Part shown: positions 24,947 to 33,984 of the stretch, one piece after another
Layout: each line of letters begins with the position of its first letter
How positions within the stretch are numbered: the stretch's first letter is position 1
Origin: Promethearchaeota archaeon
GTDB lineage: Archaea > Asgardarchaeota > Lokiarchaeia > Sigyniarchaeales > SOKP01
NCBI GenBank assembly: GCA_019894885.1
Contig: JAGXNP010000006.1
Location: 1 to 43,430, forward strand
Length of the DNA stretch: 43,430 bases
Direction of reading: 5' to 3'
Notes under the pieces: model-generated
What the model was told of the DNA's origin: nothing
Databases searched by the model: none
Seen by the model: only the letters and a program-made list of their open reading frames with translations
Position numbers and translations under genes: made by a program

Positions 24947-26374
24947 ATGTATATACAAAATTATTCGCAATTAATTTCAGAGAGCCTAAATACAAATTTC
25001 TTAGAGTTAAGAAAAATAGGGCTGAAGTCATTGGAAATAGCAATCAGTTCGGTCGAGCCTAGAAAATTAATTGGGAATGGTTTAAAGATTTATGATGAAA
25101 ACCTTATAATCGAGGAGGATAAATACGATCTTAAGAAATTTGAGAGAATTTTAATTATTGGGGGCGGAAAGGCAACTGCTCAAATGGCTATTGCATTAGA
25201 TGAATTACTAAAAAACTACTCCAAAATTGTATATGAGGGATTTGTGAACATCCCTGACGATCAAGAATTAAAATTTCTTGGCTCGACAAAGAACATTAAA
25301 ATGAATTTAGCATCTCATCCTATACCAAATGAAGCTGGGTTAAACGGTGTTAATAAGATGTTAGAACTTGTTGAAGGTACCAATAAAGAGGATTTAATAA
25401 TTTGTTTATTTTCTGGAGGTGGTTCTGCTTTACTACCTCTGCCAAAAAAAAATATCACTCTCATAGACATTCAAAAAACCAATTCGCTGTTATTAGCCTC
25501 GGGTGCGTCAATTCACGAAATTAACACGATACGAAAACATATCTCTGACTTCAAGGGAGGTAACCTCGCAAAGAGAATCTATAAGAGTAGTAAGGCAACT
25601 ACGCTGACACTTATAATTTCTGATGTTGTAGGGAACAAATTGGATTCAATTGCGTCTGGTCCTACCGTTCCTGACTTAACAACTTTCAGCGACGCATATC
25701 AAGTTTTGTCGAAATACAATTTACTTGATAGGATTCCTATGACTGTTAAGGAGGTTATTATGGAAGGTGTAAAAAATCCACAATTAGAAAATCCATCTAA
25801 GAACGATCCCATTTTCGAAAATATCCATACTTATCTAATTGGAAGCGTCGAAATAAGCGTGAAAGAGGTGTCTGATTATCTAAGGAATTACAACTTTGAG
25901 ATTGATTATTTTTCAAGCGAAATTTCGGGAGAAGCAGCAGACTTTGGAAAACATCTTTACGATTTAATAACAGAAAAACTTAGGGAATACTCGAAAGTAT
26001 CTAAAAAATCAAGGATAGCAATGATCGGAACTGGAGAACTTACTGTAACATTACGAGGGAAAGGAATTGGTGGAAGGAACCAAGAAATGCTTTTAAATTT
26101 TCTCAAAACAATAAATAGCGAAAAAATTGATTATAATTTCTTTGTATTAGGATGTAATCTCGACGGGATTGAAGGAAATAGTAAGGCTATGGGTGCAATC
26201 GTAGATAATACTTTATTAATGGAAACTATTAAGAATAATGTTAACATCGAAGATTATTTAAAAAACAATAACTCTAATGCCTTTTTTAACCTTCTAAATG
26301 GAGAAATTTTCACTGGTCCTACGGGCGTTAATGTGAGCGATATAATTTTGATTCTCCTCGAACCCAATCTTTAA
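24947..26374 (+). CDS. gck: Glycerate 2-kinase (MOFRL family)
   Basis: The enzyme makes 2-phosphoglycerate from glycerate and ATP, used in the archaeal semi- and non-phosphorylative sugar routes and in glycerate or serine use. The 475 residues show the N-terminal domain (RILIIGGGKATAQMAIAL; LFSGGGSALLPLP; TLIISDVVGNKLDSIASGPTVPD) and the C-terminal MOFRL domain (IGTGELTVTLRGKGIGGRNQEM; FVLGCNLDGIEGN). The length fits the archaeal enzymes. The bacterial GlxK type is unrelated in these motifs. It is divergent from the dihydrolipoamide dehydrogenase gene, with 127 bp between starts, so both may be controlled from that spacer. Confidence 0.93.
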   Translation: MYIQNYSQLISESLNTNFLELRKIGLKSLEIAISSVEPRKLIGNGLKIYDENLIIEEDKYDLKKFERILIIGGGKATAQMAIALDELLKNYSKIVYEGFVNIPDDQELKFLGSTKNIKMNLASHPIPNEAGLNGVNKMLELVEGTNKEDLIICLFSGGGSALLPLPKKNITLIDIQKTNSLLLASGASIHEINTIRKHISDFKGGNLAKRIYKSSKATTLTLIISDVVGNKLDSIASGPTVPDLTTFSDAYQVLSKYNLLDRIPMTVKEVIMEGVKNPQLENPSKNDPIFENIHTYLIGSVEISVKEVSDYLRNYNFEIDYFSSEISGEAADFGKHLYDLITEKLREYSKVSKKSRIAMIGTGELTVTLRGKGIGGRNQEMLLNFLKTINSEKIDYNFFVLGCNLDGIEGNSKAMGAIVDNTLLMETIKNNVNIEDYLKNNNSNAFFNLLNGEIFTGPTGVNVSDIILILLEPNL

Positions 26375-26409
26375 TGTAGAAAAATAATAGTTTTTATACT
26401 ATAATAAAT

Positions 26410-26586
26410 ATGAAGATAGTGATGAATCTAGACTCCAACTTTATTATAACATGCCCTGCGTGCGGCTATTCATTCAAAAAACCAAATATAATACCTAAGG
26501 AAAAGAGATTCATATGCCCTATGTGTAGATATGATTTTAAAAGCCATAACGACATGTCTTCTAAGTTTGACGATGTCACTATCTAA
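26410..26586 (+). CDS. Small zinc ribbon protein
   Basis: A 58-residue frame starts with ATG 26410 (or ATG 26422) and ends in TAA. It holds two C-x2-C knuckles 17 residues apart: CPACGYSF at 15-22 and CPMCRYDF at 36-43, each followed by an aromatic pair. This is the usual form of a small zinc ribbon, found in archaeal RNA- and transcription-related proteins. It begins 35 bp after the glycerate kinase gene on the same strand. The function is unknown. Confidence 0.65.
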   Translation: MKIVMNLDSNFIITCPACGYSFKKPNIIPKEKRFICPMCRYDFKSHNDMSSKFDDVTI

Positions 26587-26790
26587 AACTATCATTAAAA
26601 AAATGTTGAGTATCGGATCACCTTGGAAATATGTTTAACATGGATTAATAATAACGATTTATGAATTTCTGCTTTCTAAAGATACTATCCAGTTTGGATA
26701 TAAACATTTGACATTTTTGCTTAATTCTTATTAAATTTTATGGTAATATAATAGATGATTTTAATAATAATAGATTTTTAGAAGATTCAT

Positions 26791-28941
26791 ATGGAGAACA
26801 AGAATCAGAGGAAAATTACGCCTCAGGGAAGAAAAGATAAAACTGTAATAGAGCGTCTTGCTGAATTTTGGCCAGAACCACGAGAACAATTACATTTTGG
26901 AGGATGGCAAACCACTTACGATCTAGTAGAGAGGATGAGTTTAGATAAGGTAGACCGGCTTTTGGATATATGTTGTGGTGAAGGAGGAACTGCAAATTGG
27001 TTAGCAAAGAAATATAAAAGGAAAGTTTCAGGAATTGATATATTAGAGGAAGCAATAAATACAGCTAATACTCAAACAAAAAAAATGGACATAAATGAGT
27101 TAGTAGATTTTAAAGTAGCCGATATATTTAAAATCCCCTATGCAGATTCTACTTTTAATATAGTTTATGGACAAGACCCAGACGGATTAGCACATAAAGA
27201 TCGAAAATTGATATTTCAAGAGATTTTTCGAGTTTTAAAACCACATGGTATGTTAGCTTTTCAATTATGGATTCCTTGTCCAAGTATGCCAGATGATAAA
27301 GTAAAATATTTTGAAGAAGTAACAGCTAATTCCGGTTTTCCTGAAATGTCTCGCCTCTCAGTTGATAACTTTATTGAAGATCTAAAGCAAGCAGGTTTTA
27401 CTAACATCATTATCGATGACTTGAGTGAGATTTATCTTAACCATATGAAAAAAATGAGTGAAAAATTTCATTTAAAACTTAAGGCTCCGGATACTTGGCA
27501 TAAAATGCTTTTAGATTTGATGGAAGAAAACTATAAATTTGGAGTAAGAATAATTGCGAAAGTAAACAAGCATAAAAACAATATAGAATATACAAAAGAA
27601 TTACCTAAAGCTGAAGAACTTTATTTTTACGGAACAGGTGTATTTAGTCCCGATTTCATATTTGATTTTGATACTATTGCTCAGGAACGAGAATATCGCG
27701 TAAAAATATTAGGTTATTTAAGAGAAAATTATCCACAGTTCGAATGGTCTGCAGAAGGAGAAGGAATACTTGCTTCGGGAGCAGTTGATAATTATTCTCC
27801 TCCAAAAGTAGGAAGTTTTTTAAGAGTGGATTTGAATAATACAATTCAATCCAAAAAATTTAATATTCGTATTGATGATGGTAAATATTTAGATTGTTGG
27901 ATTGATGAGATTCATATTGATTTTTACAGGTTTAATTGTGCCTTAGTACATTTTATGGTTTATATCCCCGAGGAGGCTTGGCAGAACAAGGATATATTAG
28001 AACGCATGCGATTTTTCATTCAGAGGCATTCCCATCCTCTAGGAGAATTTGGAATAGATATGGAATCAATATTTGCTATATTTATTTCAGAGCTCAATAC
28101 GATTTTCAAACAAGTAATAAATGATATAAAGCCTCCAATATTGAAAACACCATTTTTGGATTTTACTAGTTTAAGTGAAGAAATTAAGACACAATTATTT
28201 TGGACTCATTGTACTATTGTTGCAGCCATGCCTGAGGGATTTGATGTTAATTCAAATCATTTTCAAGAGGTATTATTAAACTTAAATCCAGAAGGTATCT
28301 ACAATTATTCGATTTTTCCAAACATTTTTGCATATGTTGAATCAGGTGATTCTCTTATATGTTTACCTAATACTTTAGATATTCAAGCTAGAACTCCAAA
28401 AAGGATTGTAAATGAGGATTGGATACCCTGGATTGCAATTCACCATTATACTTGGAAGACTGTTTGGGAGCTTGATAGAGGTTTTTATATTTTACTTAAC
28501 TTAGTGACATCTCATCTGAAATATAAGAGGACTGAACAATATCGTGATGTTTATGCTGTCAATGCGTTAATTAACCATATAAATCTTGTATTGGATACTC
28601 ATAAATCCCGAAACTTAACATCAACTTACTATAGTATGCATTTTATTGAAAAAATAAGTGATGCATGGCGTACTGGCGAGATTTTGGAAGCAGCAACCTC
28701 AAAAATGGATGTACTAAAAGATTTAATAGGGCAATTAGATGAAATAGAAAGTGCTAGAAGGAGCAGACGTGTTGAATTTTTTTTAACATTTTTAGGTGTT
28801 TTTGCTTTAGGAAGTCTGGTTTTAGATTTTTTAGGCTCAATATCATTTGGGAATTTAATTCCCGATTGGATAACGTTAATATTAGGATTAGGGATACCAT
28901 TTGGATTTTCTATTATCGCTTATAAATTACTTAAAGAATAA
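26791..28941 (+). CDS. SAM-dependent methyltransferase fused to an unknown region and two C-terminal membrane helices
   Basis: Residues about 35-270 form a class I methyltransferase: SAM motif I LLDICCGEGGT (57-67), the acidic end of strand 2 in SGIDILEEA, VADIFKIPYADSTFN, and VLKPHGMLAFQ. The general layout is that of small-molecule methyltransferases of the UbiE/sterol type. Residues about 280-655 match nothing I know; they include DWIPWIAIHHYTWKTVW and, near 635-660, a charged helix ending ESARRSRR. Two hydrophobic segments close the protein, about 664-683 and 691-711, followed by KLLKE. The protein is thus probably anchored in the membrane with the enzyme facing the cytoplasm. The 10-bp gap to the convergent TPR gene says nothing about function. 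Confidence 0.75.
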   Translation: MENKNQRKITPQGRKDKTVIERLAEFWPEPREQLHFGGWQTTYDLVERMSLDKVDRLLDICCGEGGTANWLAKKYKRKVSGIDILEEAINTANTQTKKMDINELVDFKVADIFKIPYADSTFNIVYGQDPDGLAHKDRKLIFQEIFRVLKPHGMLAFQLWIPCPSMPDDKVKYFEEVTANSGFPEMSRLSVDNFIEDLKQAGFTNIIIDDLSEIYLNHMKKMSEKFHLKLKAPDTWHKMLLDLMEENYKFGVRIIAKVNKHKNNIEYTKELPKAEELYFYGTGVFSPDFIFDFDTIAQEREYRVKILGYLRENYPQFEWSAEGEGILASGAVDNYSPPKVGSFLRVDLNNTIQSKKFNIRIDDGKYLDCWIDEIHIDFYRFNCALVHFMVYIPEEAWQNKDILERMRFFIQRHSHPLGEFGIDMESIFAIFISELNTIFKQVINDIKPPILKTPFLDFTSLSEEIKTQLFWTHCTIVAAMPEGFDVNSNHFQEVLLNLNPEGIYNYSIFPNIFAYVESGDSLICLPNTLDIQARTPKRIVNEDWIPWIAIHHYTWKTVWELDRGFYILLNLVTSHLKYKRTEQYRDVYAVNALINHINLVLDTHKSRNLTSTYYSMHFIEKISDAWRTGEILEAATSKMDVLKDLIGQLDEIESARRSRRVEFFLTFLGVFALGSLVLDFLGSISFGNLIPDWITLILGLGIPFGFSIIAYKLLKE

Positions 28942-28951
28942 ATTTATGAAT

Positions 28952-30670
28952 TTAATTTAATAATATTGCTCGTTCAACAAATACTTCATTAACCAGAAGA
29001 TCAAGTGAAGGAATGTCTTTTACTTGAATAAGCCGGTTTGCTTGATAATATTTTTTAATAGGTTCCCAAATTTTGTTATCATTTTGAATAGCATCGATAA
29101 AATGCTTCATTCTCTGCTGAGCTAAGAATGATTGTCCTTTAAATAAATAACAGATGATAAATGGAGAGATAACATTCATGATTATTGTATATTCCCCAAA
29201 AATAGCACGATCTAATCCTTGAGCGAACATCTCATCACTAAAGGAATTAACAGCAGATAGAAAACCTCCAAACAAATGATCTTGAAATGACCATCCCTTT
29301 GCAAATGATTGGGAGAAGATTGGGTTTCCGCCTTTTGATATAATTAAAATTACTACAGACTCTTCATCTTGAATCTCATCTAGTTCAACCACACGTTTTC
29401 GAAGTATATTATCCATTTGCTCATTTAACCGAGCTAATTTCAGACGTTCAGTTAATGGTGCTTCTAATTTTTTTAAGTCTTCCCAAATTGTTAACTGCTT
29501 GAGTAATTCATCGTGTTCATTTGAAATTTTTCTAGCTAACATTTTAAGTCCATATTTTTCAGCAACTTGTTGTCCTTGAGTCAAAAATCGCTTAGCCTTC
29601 TGTATATCAAAGGTTAATAGTGACAATTTTGCTTGTAAAAGATGAGTTTCACACAGAATCCAGTAAGAGTGCTGTTGCTCAGCAAAATCTAATAACTTTT
29701 GAATGTATGGTTGTATCTCGTCTATTATTTCGGGATAATTAGTAATACGCAGTTCAATAAGGAGTAAATCACAAAGATTAATAATAGTAAAAATACGTTT
29801 TTTAGCCCAAAATGATTTTATACCACCAGAAATATCTTCATTATCAATAATTTGTTTTAATAGTTTTTCAGATTTAACTCGATTTTCTGAACGTAGACTC
29901 GTTTTCAACAATACAGCTTTATAATATCGATATAAAATGTCGTTTATTTTACTTTTATCTTTTTCTCTAATCTCAATTATCTGTTGGAAGTAATTATTTG
30001 CCTCTTCAATATCACCATTATCAAGCAAAATATCAATTATAAATCCTAGCTGATACATTAACCAAGGCTGATATTGAATCTCTAACGCACGCTCTGCATA
30101 CAATTTCGCGTTATCATAATCACCTAACAATTCATATTTTTCAGCAATATTGATAAGACTCCCAGAAATCAGTTCTTTATTATTACTACCTTTTGCAAGT
30201 TCAAAAGCCTCTTTATTAAGTTCTAGAGAACGATGAATTTCACCTCTCCAAGTACATATATTAGCTTTTATTCTAACCAAAAAAGATTTTCTTTCTCTTA
30301 AATCTATCGTTGATGTTCCCTTAATTTTCTTAAAAAGATTATCAGCCTTTTTAATTATATCTTCACTTTCACTTACATTTCCAAGCATTATATTTGCAAA
30401 TGATTTGATTATTAATGCATCTAGATAAGTTAATAAATCTCCTTGTTTCTGGCTCTCTTTAAATAATTCATCAGTGTAGATAATGGCATCTGAATATTTC
30501 ATTGATCTATATAAAAGATTTGCTTTAAGAAGTTTGCATAAAAGCAATTCCTCAGCTGTGAGATTCTCATAATTCTCTAAACCTAAAACTATTTGGTGAG
30601 CTTCTTTAATTCGGCCCTCTCTAATAAGGTTTTTTGCTTTAATCAACTCTTTCATTTCGGAATGAGACAT
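28952..30670 (-). CDS. TPR-repeat protein with C-terminal longin/roadblock-like domain
   Basis: Residues about 1-400 of 572 are a run of helix pairs of TPR type; the clearest repeats are around MKYSDAIIYTDELFKES, GEIHRSLELNKEAFELAKG, GDYDNAKLYAERALEI and FDIQKAKRFLTQGQQVAEKYG. A coiled segment follows (LTERLKLARLNEQMDNILRKR). The last 140 residues form a small alpha/beta domain: VVILIISKGGNPIFSQSF, DHLFGGFLSAVNSFSDEMF, YTIIMNVISPFIICYLFKG, then a long helix. This is the same order of elements as in the tail of the seven-helix proteins at 7651-9898 and fits a longin-like fold. Such domains are adaptor or GTPase-regulating modules in eukaryotes. The assignment is by pattern only. Confidence 0.7.
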   Translation of the reverse strand: MSHSEMKELIKAKNLIREGRIKEAHQIVLGLENYENLTAEELLLCKLLKANLLYRSMKYSDAIIYTDELFKESQKQGDLLTYLDALIIKSFANIMLGNVSESEDIIKKADNLFKKIKGTSTIDLRERKSFLVRIKANICTWRGEIHRSLELNKEAFELAKGSNNKELISGSLINIAEKYELLGDYDNAKLYAERALEIQYQPWLMYQLGFIIDILLDNGDIEEANNYFQQIIEIREKDKSKINDILYRYYKAVLLKTSLRSENRVKSEKLLKQIIDNEDISGGIKSFWAKKRIFTIINLCDLLLIELRITNYPEIIDEIQPYIQKLLDFAEQQHSYWILCETHLLQAKLSLLTFDIQKAKRFLTQGQQVAEKYGLKMLARKISNEHDELLKQLTIWEDLKKLEAPLTERLKLARLNEQMDNILRKRVVELDEIQDEESVVILIISKGGNPIFSQSFAKGWSFQDHLFGGFLSAVNSFSDEMFAQGLDRAIFGEYTIIMNVISPFIICYLFKGQSFLAQQRMKHFIDAIQNDNKIWEPIKKYYQANRLIQVKDIPSLDLLVNEVFVERAILLN

Positions 30671-31233
30671 CTCTATAGTGAGCTTGATATATCTATACTA
30701 TTTTGTATATACTTATTATTATAAGTTTTTGTATAATCTTAAAATTCTTATAATTCAGAGAATAGAGCCTTTTACTTATACTACCATTTCTTAATGATAG
30801 TATTGAATGCCTCATGAACTCTTTGCCCTCGTTTTGCTGATGTTAAGTAATTTCCGAGAAAATCTCGTTCTTTTACAACCTCTCGAATTTTCGTTATATC
30901 AATATTGTTTTCCTAAATTAAATCAAAATAAACAATCAGATGAGATATTGAAATTATTAGATGAGATTTTAGAGATATTTTTTTATACAAAATCACATTC
31001 TTTCAACTAAAACGGATAGAATTTTGTTTCCAAGCCCTCCAAAATTACCAAAAATGTATAATAAAATACAATTATTTATTGCTTTAGCAAATAAATTTAA
31101 TTTACATGCAATAAGTAATTTTTCATTAATAAGATAATAATAATTATTTTCTTTTTAAAAGAATACAAGCTAAGAATTAGATAATTAAAATTTTATAAAT
31201 ATTATTACATTTAGTGTTAAAAATATGTAATAT
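30671..31233. other. Intergenic region, 563 bp
   Basis: The region is AT-rich and holds one 67-codon frame (30807-31010), described separately. Both flanking genes are transcribed away from it. I see no repeat, tRNA or strong hairpin. Confidence 0.5.
30807..31010 (+). CDS. Doubtful short ORF, possible gene remnant
   Basis: The frame encodes 67 residues starting MPHELFALVLLMLSNF. It has a hydrophobic start and a leucine-rich helical end (EILKLLDEILEIFF). I do not recognise it and see no ribosome binding site. It could be a real small protein, a decayed fragment, or chance. Confidence 0.2.
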   Translation: MPHELFALVLLMLSNFRENLVLLQPLEFSLYQYCFPKLNQNKQSDEILKLLDEILEIFFYTKSHSFN

Positions 31234-32511
31234 ATGAGAGTTGTCAATAATTTGTTAATAAATGAAATTGTCCACGATGATAGAATACGAGAAATTATTA
31301 ATTCAGATTATAAAAATGACGAAATCGTAAATTTAATGCGAAATATTACTAAGGAAGCTATTGAATCTAATCCCTTTTATAAAGAACTCGCTAATAAGGA
31401 GAATTTTAATTTAGATGATTTGAATAAAATTGACGATTTAGCATTAATTCCTCGCGTACCTGCTCCCCTTTTCAAAGAATCAACGGGCATGTATGAAAAA
31501 CTTTTAAAAATTCCTTTAAAATCTCCTGAGTTTGAGCTATGGAATGTTTCTTCTTGCACATCGGGAGATCCATCCTTAGTCGGGCGTTCAAAAGATGATA
31601 TAGAATTATTAGCGAGTATGACTATCAAATGTATTTATGAATTTATTCCAATTCCAGAAGATGAATGGTTTAATACTATCTCATTTGATTTCGCACCAAG
31701 TGTAACTTTCTTAAATAGGATTGCTATGAGATATACAAAAGTTAGGCCTATTAAATTATATGGAAGTATTTTGCATGAAATATCAACAAGAATGTCGAAT
31801 CCGAAATTCTTAATTAAGTTCTTTATCCTTAAAGCGTTTAAGGAAATAATAAAAAAGCATGGTCTTGCAGGTGCTTTTGGAATAAATTCAAAATATGTCA
31901 TTAATGAAGTTAGAAAAAATTCAGAAAAACCAGTGAATAAACAAAAACATATCTCATTTGGAGGAAGCCTTCAATTACTAAATATTTTTATGAACAAAAT
32001 CATGAAAGAAAAAAATCTTAAATTCGACTTACCTGATAGTGTCGTCAATTTTGGTGGTGGTGAATGGAATGTTCATAAGTCTCAATTGAAACATCCTCCG
32101 ATAGACAAGACAAAATTTATTTCTGATTGTGTGGAATCATTTGGTACTAAATCTGATAGAATCACCGACATGTTTGGTTTTACTGAAACACCGATAACTT
32201 TTGGTAGTCACTGGTCAGATAAACATCAAGATTTTATATTCCATTGCCCATCTCAAGCAAGAATAATAATTAGAGATTTAAATACTTTAGATCCATTAAA
32301 AAAAGCTGGTGATAGAGGTTTTCTAGAAGTTCTTACACCATTTGGTGTAGCAGCTTCTGTAAATCATGCTGTAATTGTTGATGATTTAGTAGAATTAGTA
32401 TCAAAAAATAAATGTCCTGAGTGCGGATATCAAGGCGATACATTTATTGTTCATGGCAGGATTGAAGATAAACAAGGTCTTGGATGTTCATCAATAATAG
32501 AATGGATCTAA
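31234..32511 (+). CDS. LuxE-like acyl-activating enzyme
   Basis: The 425-residue protein follows the acyl-protein synthetase (LuxE) branch of the adenylate-forming superfamily, which activates a carboxylic acid with ATP. The N-terminal helix region ends in IPRVPAPLFKES, the family hallmark; the nucleotide loop reads VSSCTSGDPSLVGRS; FGGGEWN and TDMFGFTET mark the adenylate-binding part. The C-terminus carries CPECGYQGDTFIVHGRIEDKQG, with two Cys in C-x2-C and the R-x-x-D hinge region. Bacterial LuxE works with LuxC and LuxD in fatty-acid reduction; those are not here. The thiolase genes converge from the other side. The substrate acid is unknown. Confidence 0.8.
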   Translation: MRVVNNLLINEIVHDDRIREIINSDYKNDEIVNLMRNITKEAIESNPFYKELANKENFNLDDLNKIDDLALIPRVPAPLFKESTGMYEKLLKIPLKSPEFELWNVSSCTSGDPSLVGRSKDDIELLASMTIKCIYEFIPIPEDEWFNTISFDFAPSVTFLNRIAMRYTKVRPIKLYGSILHEISTRMSNPKFLIKFFILKAFKEIIKKHGLAGAFGINSKYVINEVRKNSEKPVNKQKHISFGGSLQLLNIFMNKIMKEKNLKFDLPDSVVNFGGGEWNVHKSQLKHPPIDKTKFISDCVESFGTKSDRITDMFGFTETPITFGSHWSDKHQDFIFHCPSQARIIIRDLNTLDPLKKAGDRGFLEVLTPFGVAASVNHAVIVDDLVELVSKNKCPECGYQGDTFIVHGRIEDKQGLGCSSIIEWI

Positions 32512-32644
32512 TCACATAAGGCAATTCAAGAAAATAAAATATTTGCTCTTTATATTTCTTCTCTTTAAAATGAATTAAAACAAGTAAATTTAAGCTCCAT
32601 CCATAATGTTCATTTTTGGATTAAAAAAGTCGCCAATTGCGTTG

Positions 32645-33871
32645 TTATTGAACCAATCTTTCAGCTATAATCGATATAATATTATTCCCAAATCCTCCAA
32701 AATTACATGTAATCCCAGTTTCCGCACCATCAACTTGTCTTTTACCAGCTTCACCCCTAATTTGCCAGACTAACTCTACCACTTGAGCAACACCTGTGGC
32801 ACCTAAAGGATGACCACGGGCTTTTAAGCCTCCAGAAGGATTGATTGGTATTTTACCACCTATTCCTGTTAAGCCCTCATGTGCCGCTTTTGCTCCTTCT
32901 CCTTTTTTAAAAAAGCCTAGATCCTCACTCTGGATCGCTTCAAGAATAGCAAATGCATCATGTGCCTCACATACATCAATATTTTCAGGAGTTTTTTTTG
33001 CCATTGTATATGCTTGAGAAGATGCTAATTTTAAAGCTTTTAATGTGGTAATATCCTCACGTTCATATATTATATGAGTATCAGTAGCTTGTCCAACACC
33101 ACTAATTAAAACGGGAGTATCAGTAAATTCTCTTGCTTTTTCAGCATCACATAAAACTAGAGCAGCTGCACCATCTGATATTGGACAAACATGAAACAAT
33201 CTTAGTGGATCAGCTATTATTGGATTTCTTTTTTCGTCTTTTAGAAACTCGTAAACATTAGTCCAATTCCCTTTTCCTTTTGTAATTGCACTCTTCATAA
33301 AATCTTCAATAGTCCTTTGAAAATGAGCATTAGGATTAAGAGCCCCATTTTTATGATTCTTAATTGCTATTTCCGAAAGCCACTCCAATTTAGCATTATA
33401 TTTCTCAAGATAAATACGAGTTAGTAATCCAGCAAATGAAGGAAGTGATACTCCATGAGGGCGTTCGGCTTCAGGATGGGTGAGCGTAGCAACATTTGAA
33501 GTGACATACCCTGGAATGGTTAAGTGTGTCATTTTTTCTCCACCAACAACCAAAACCAAATCACTCATCCCTGAAGCAATAGCCTGAAAACCTACTTTTA
33601 CTGCAGAACCTCCACTTGCGGGTCCATTTTTAATGTGATCTGCTGCTGCAGGAATTAGTCCAATTTTATCCACTAAAGCACTAGCTATTCCGGATAAATT
33701 ATTAAAAGCTGAAGGACTCATGGCACCAACATAAACAGAATCAAAGTTTTTATCACTGGTATTTGAATCCTGAATTGCTTCTAACGAAGCATTTGACAAT
33801 AAATCTATGAGTCCCTCAGTCGATCTACCAAATTTTGTATGACCAACTCCTATTATTGCTACTTTATTCAT
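32645..33871 (-). CDS. Thiolase-family protein lacking the nucleophilic Cys
   Basis: The 408-residue protein is of the archaeal/SCP2-type thiolase group: VAIIGVGHTKFG, the SVYVGAMSPS strand, CEAHDAFAI at the NEAF position, GHPLGATG with the active His, and CNFGGFGNN with the second Cys. At the position of the acylated Cys (normally C-A-S-G) it reads K-N-G-P-A-S-G-G, with Pro84 (codon CCC) in place of Cys. Without that Cys normal thiolysis or condensation is not expected, so the protein may be a structural partner or have another CoA-thioester role. A full canonical thiolase is encoded upstream on the same strand. Confidence 0.85.
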   Translation of the reverse strand: MNKVAIIGVGHTKFGRSTEGLIDLLSNASLEAIQDSNTSDKNFDSVYVGAMSPSAFNNLSGIASALVDKIGLIPAAADHIKNGPASGGSAVKVGFQAIASGMSDLVLVVGGEKMTHLTIPGYVTSNVATLTHPEAERPHGVSLPSFAGLLTRIYLEKYNAKLEWLSEIAIKNHKNGALNPNAHFQRTIEDFMKSAITKGKGNWTNVYEFLKDEKRNPIIADPLRLFHVCPISDGAAALVLCDAEKAREFTDTPVLISGVGQATDTHIIYEREDITTLKALKLASSQAYTMAKKTPENIDVCEAHDAFAILEAIQSEDLGFFKKGEGAKAAHEGLTGIGGKIPINPSGGLKARGHPLGATGVAQVVELVWQIRGEAGKRQVDGAETGITCNFGGFGNNIISIIAERLVQ

Positions 33872-33948
33872 GATGCTTAAGATTTTTAAGAAAGTTGAGA
33901 TGAATTGTGTAATATTTGGCTTTAATACGATATTAAGTTTAATATTTG

Positions 33949-33963
33949 AAAAAAGAAAAAAAA
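33949..33963 (-). terminator. T-tract after the canonical thiolase gene
   Basis: An A-rich run on the + strand with one G gives a T tract in the minus-strand transcript 20 bases after the canonical thiolase stop. It may separate the two thiolase transcripts. Confidence 0.4.
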
Positions 33964-33984
33964 GAATATTTGCAGATTTTACTT

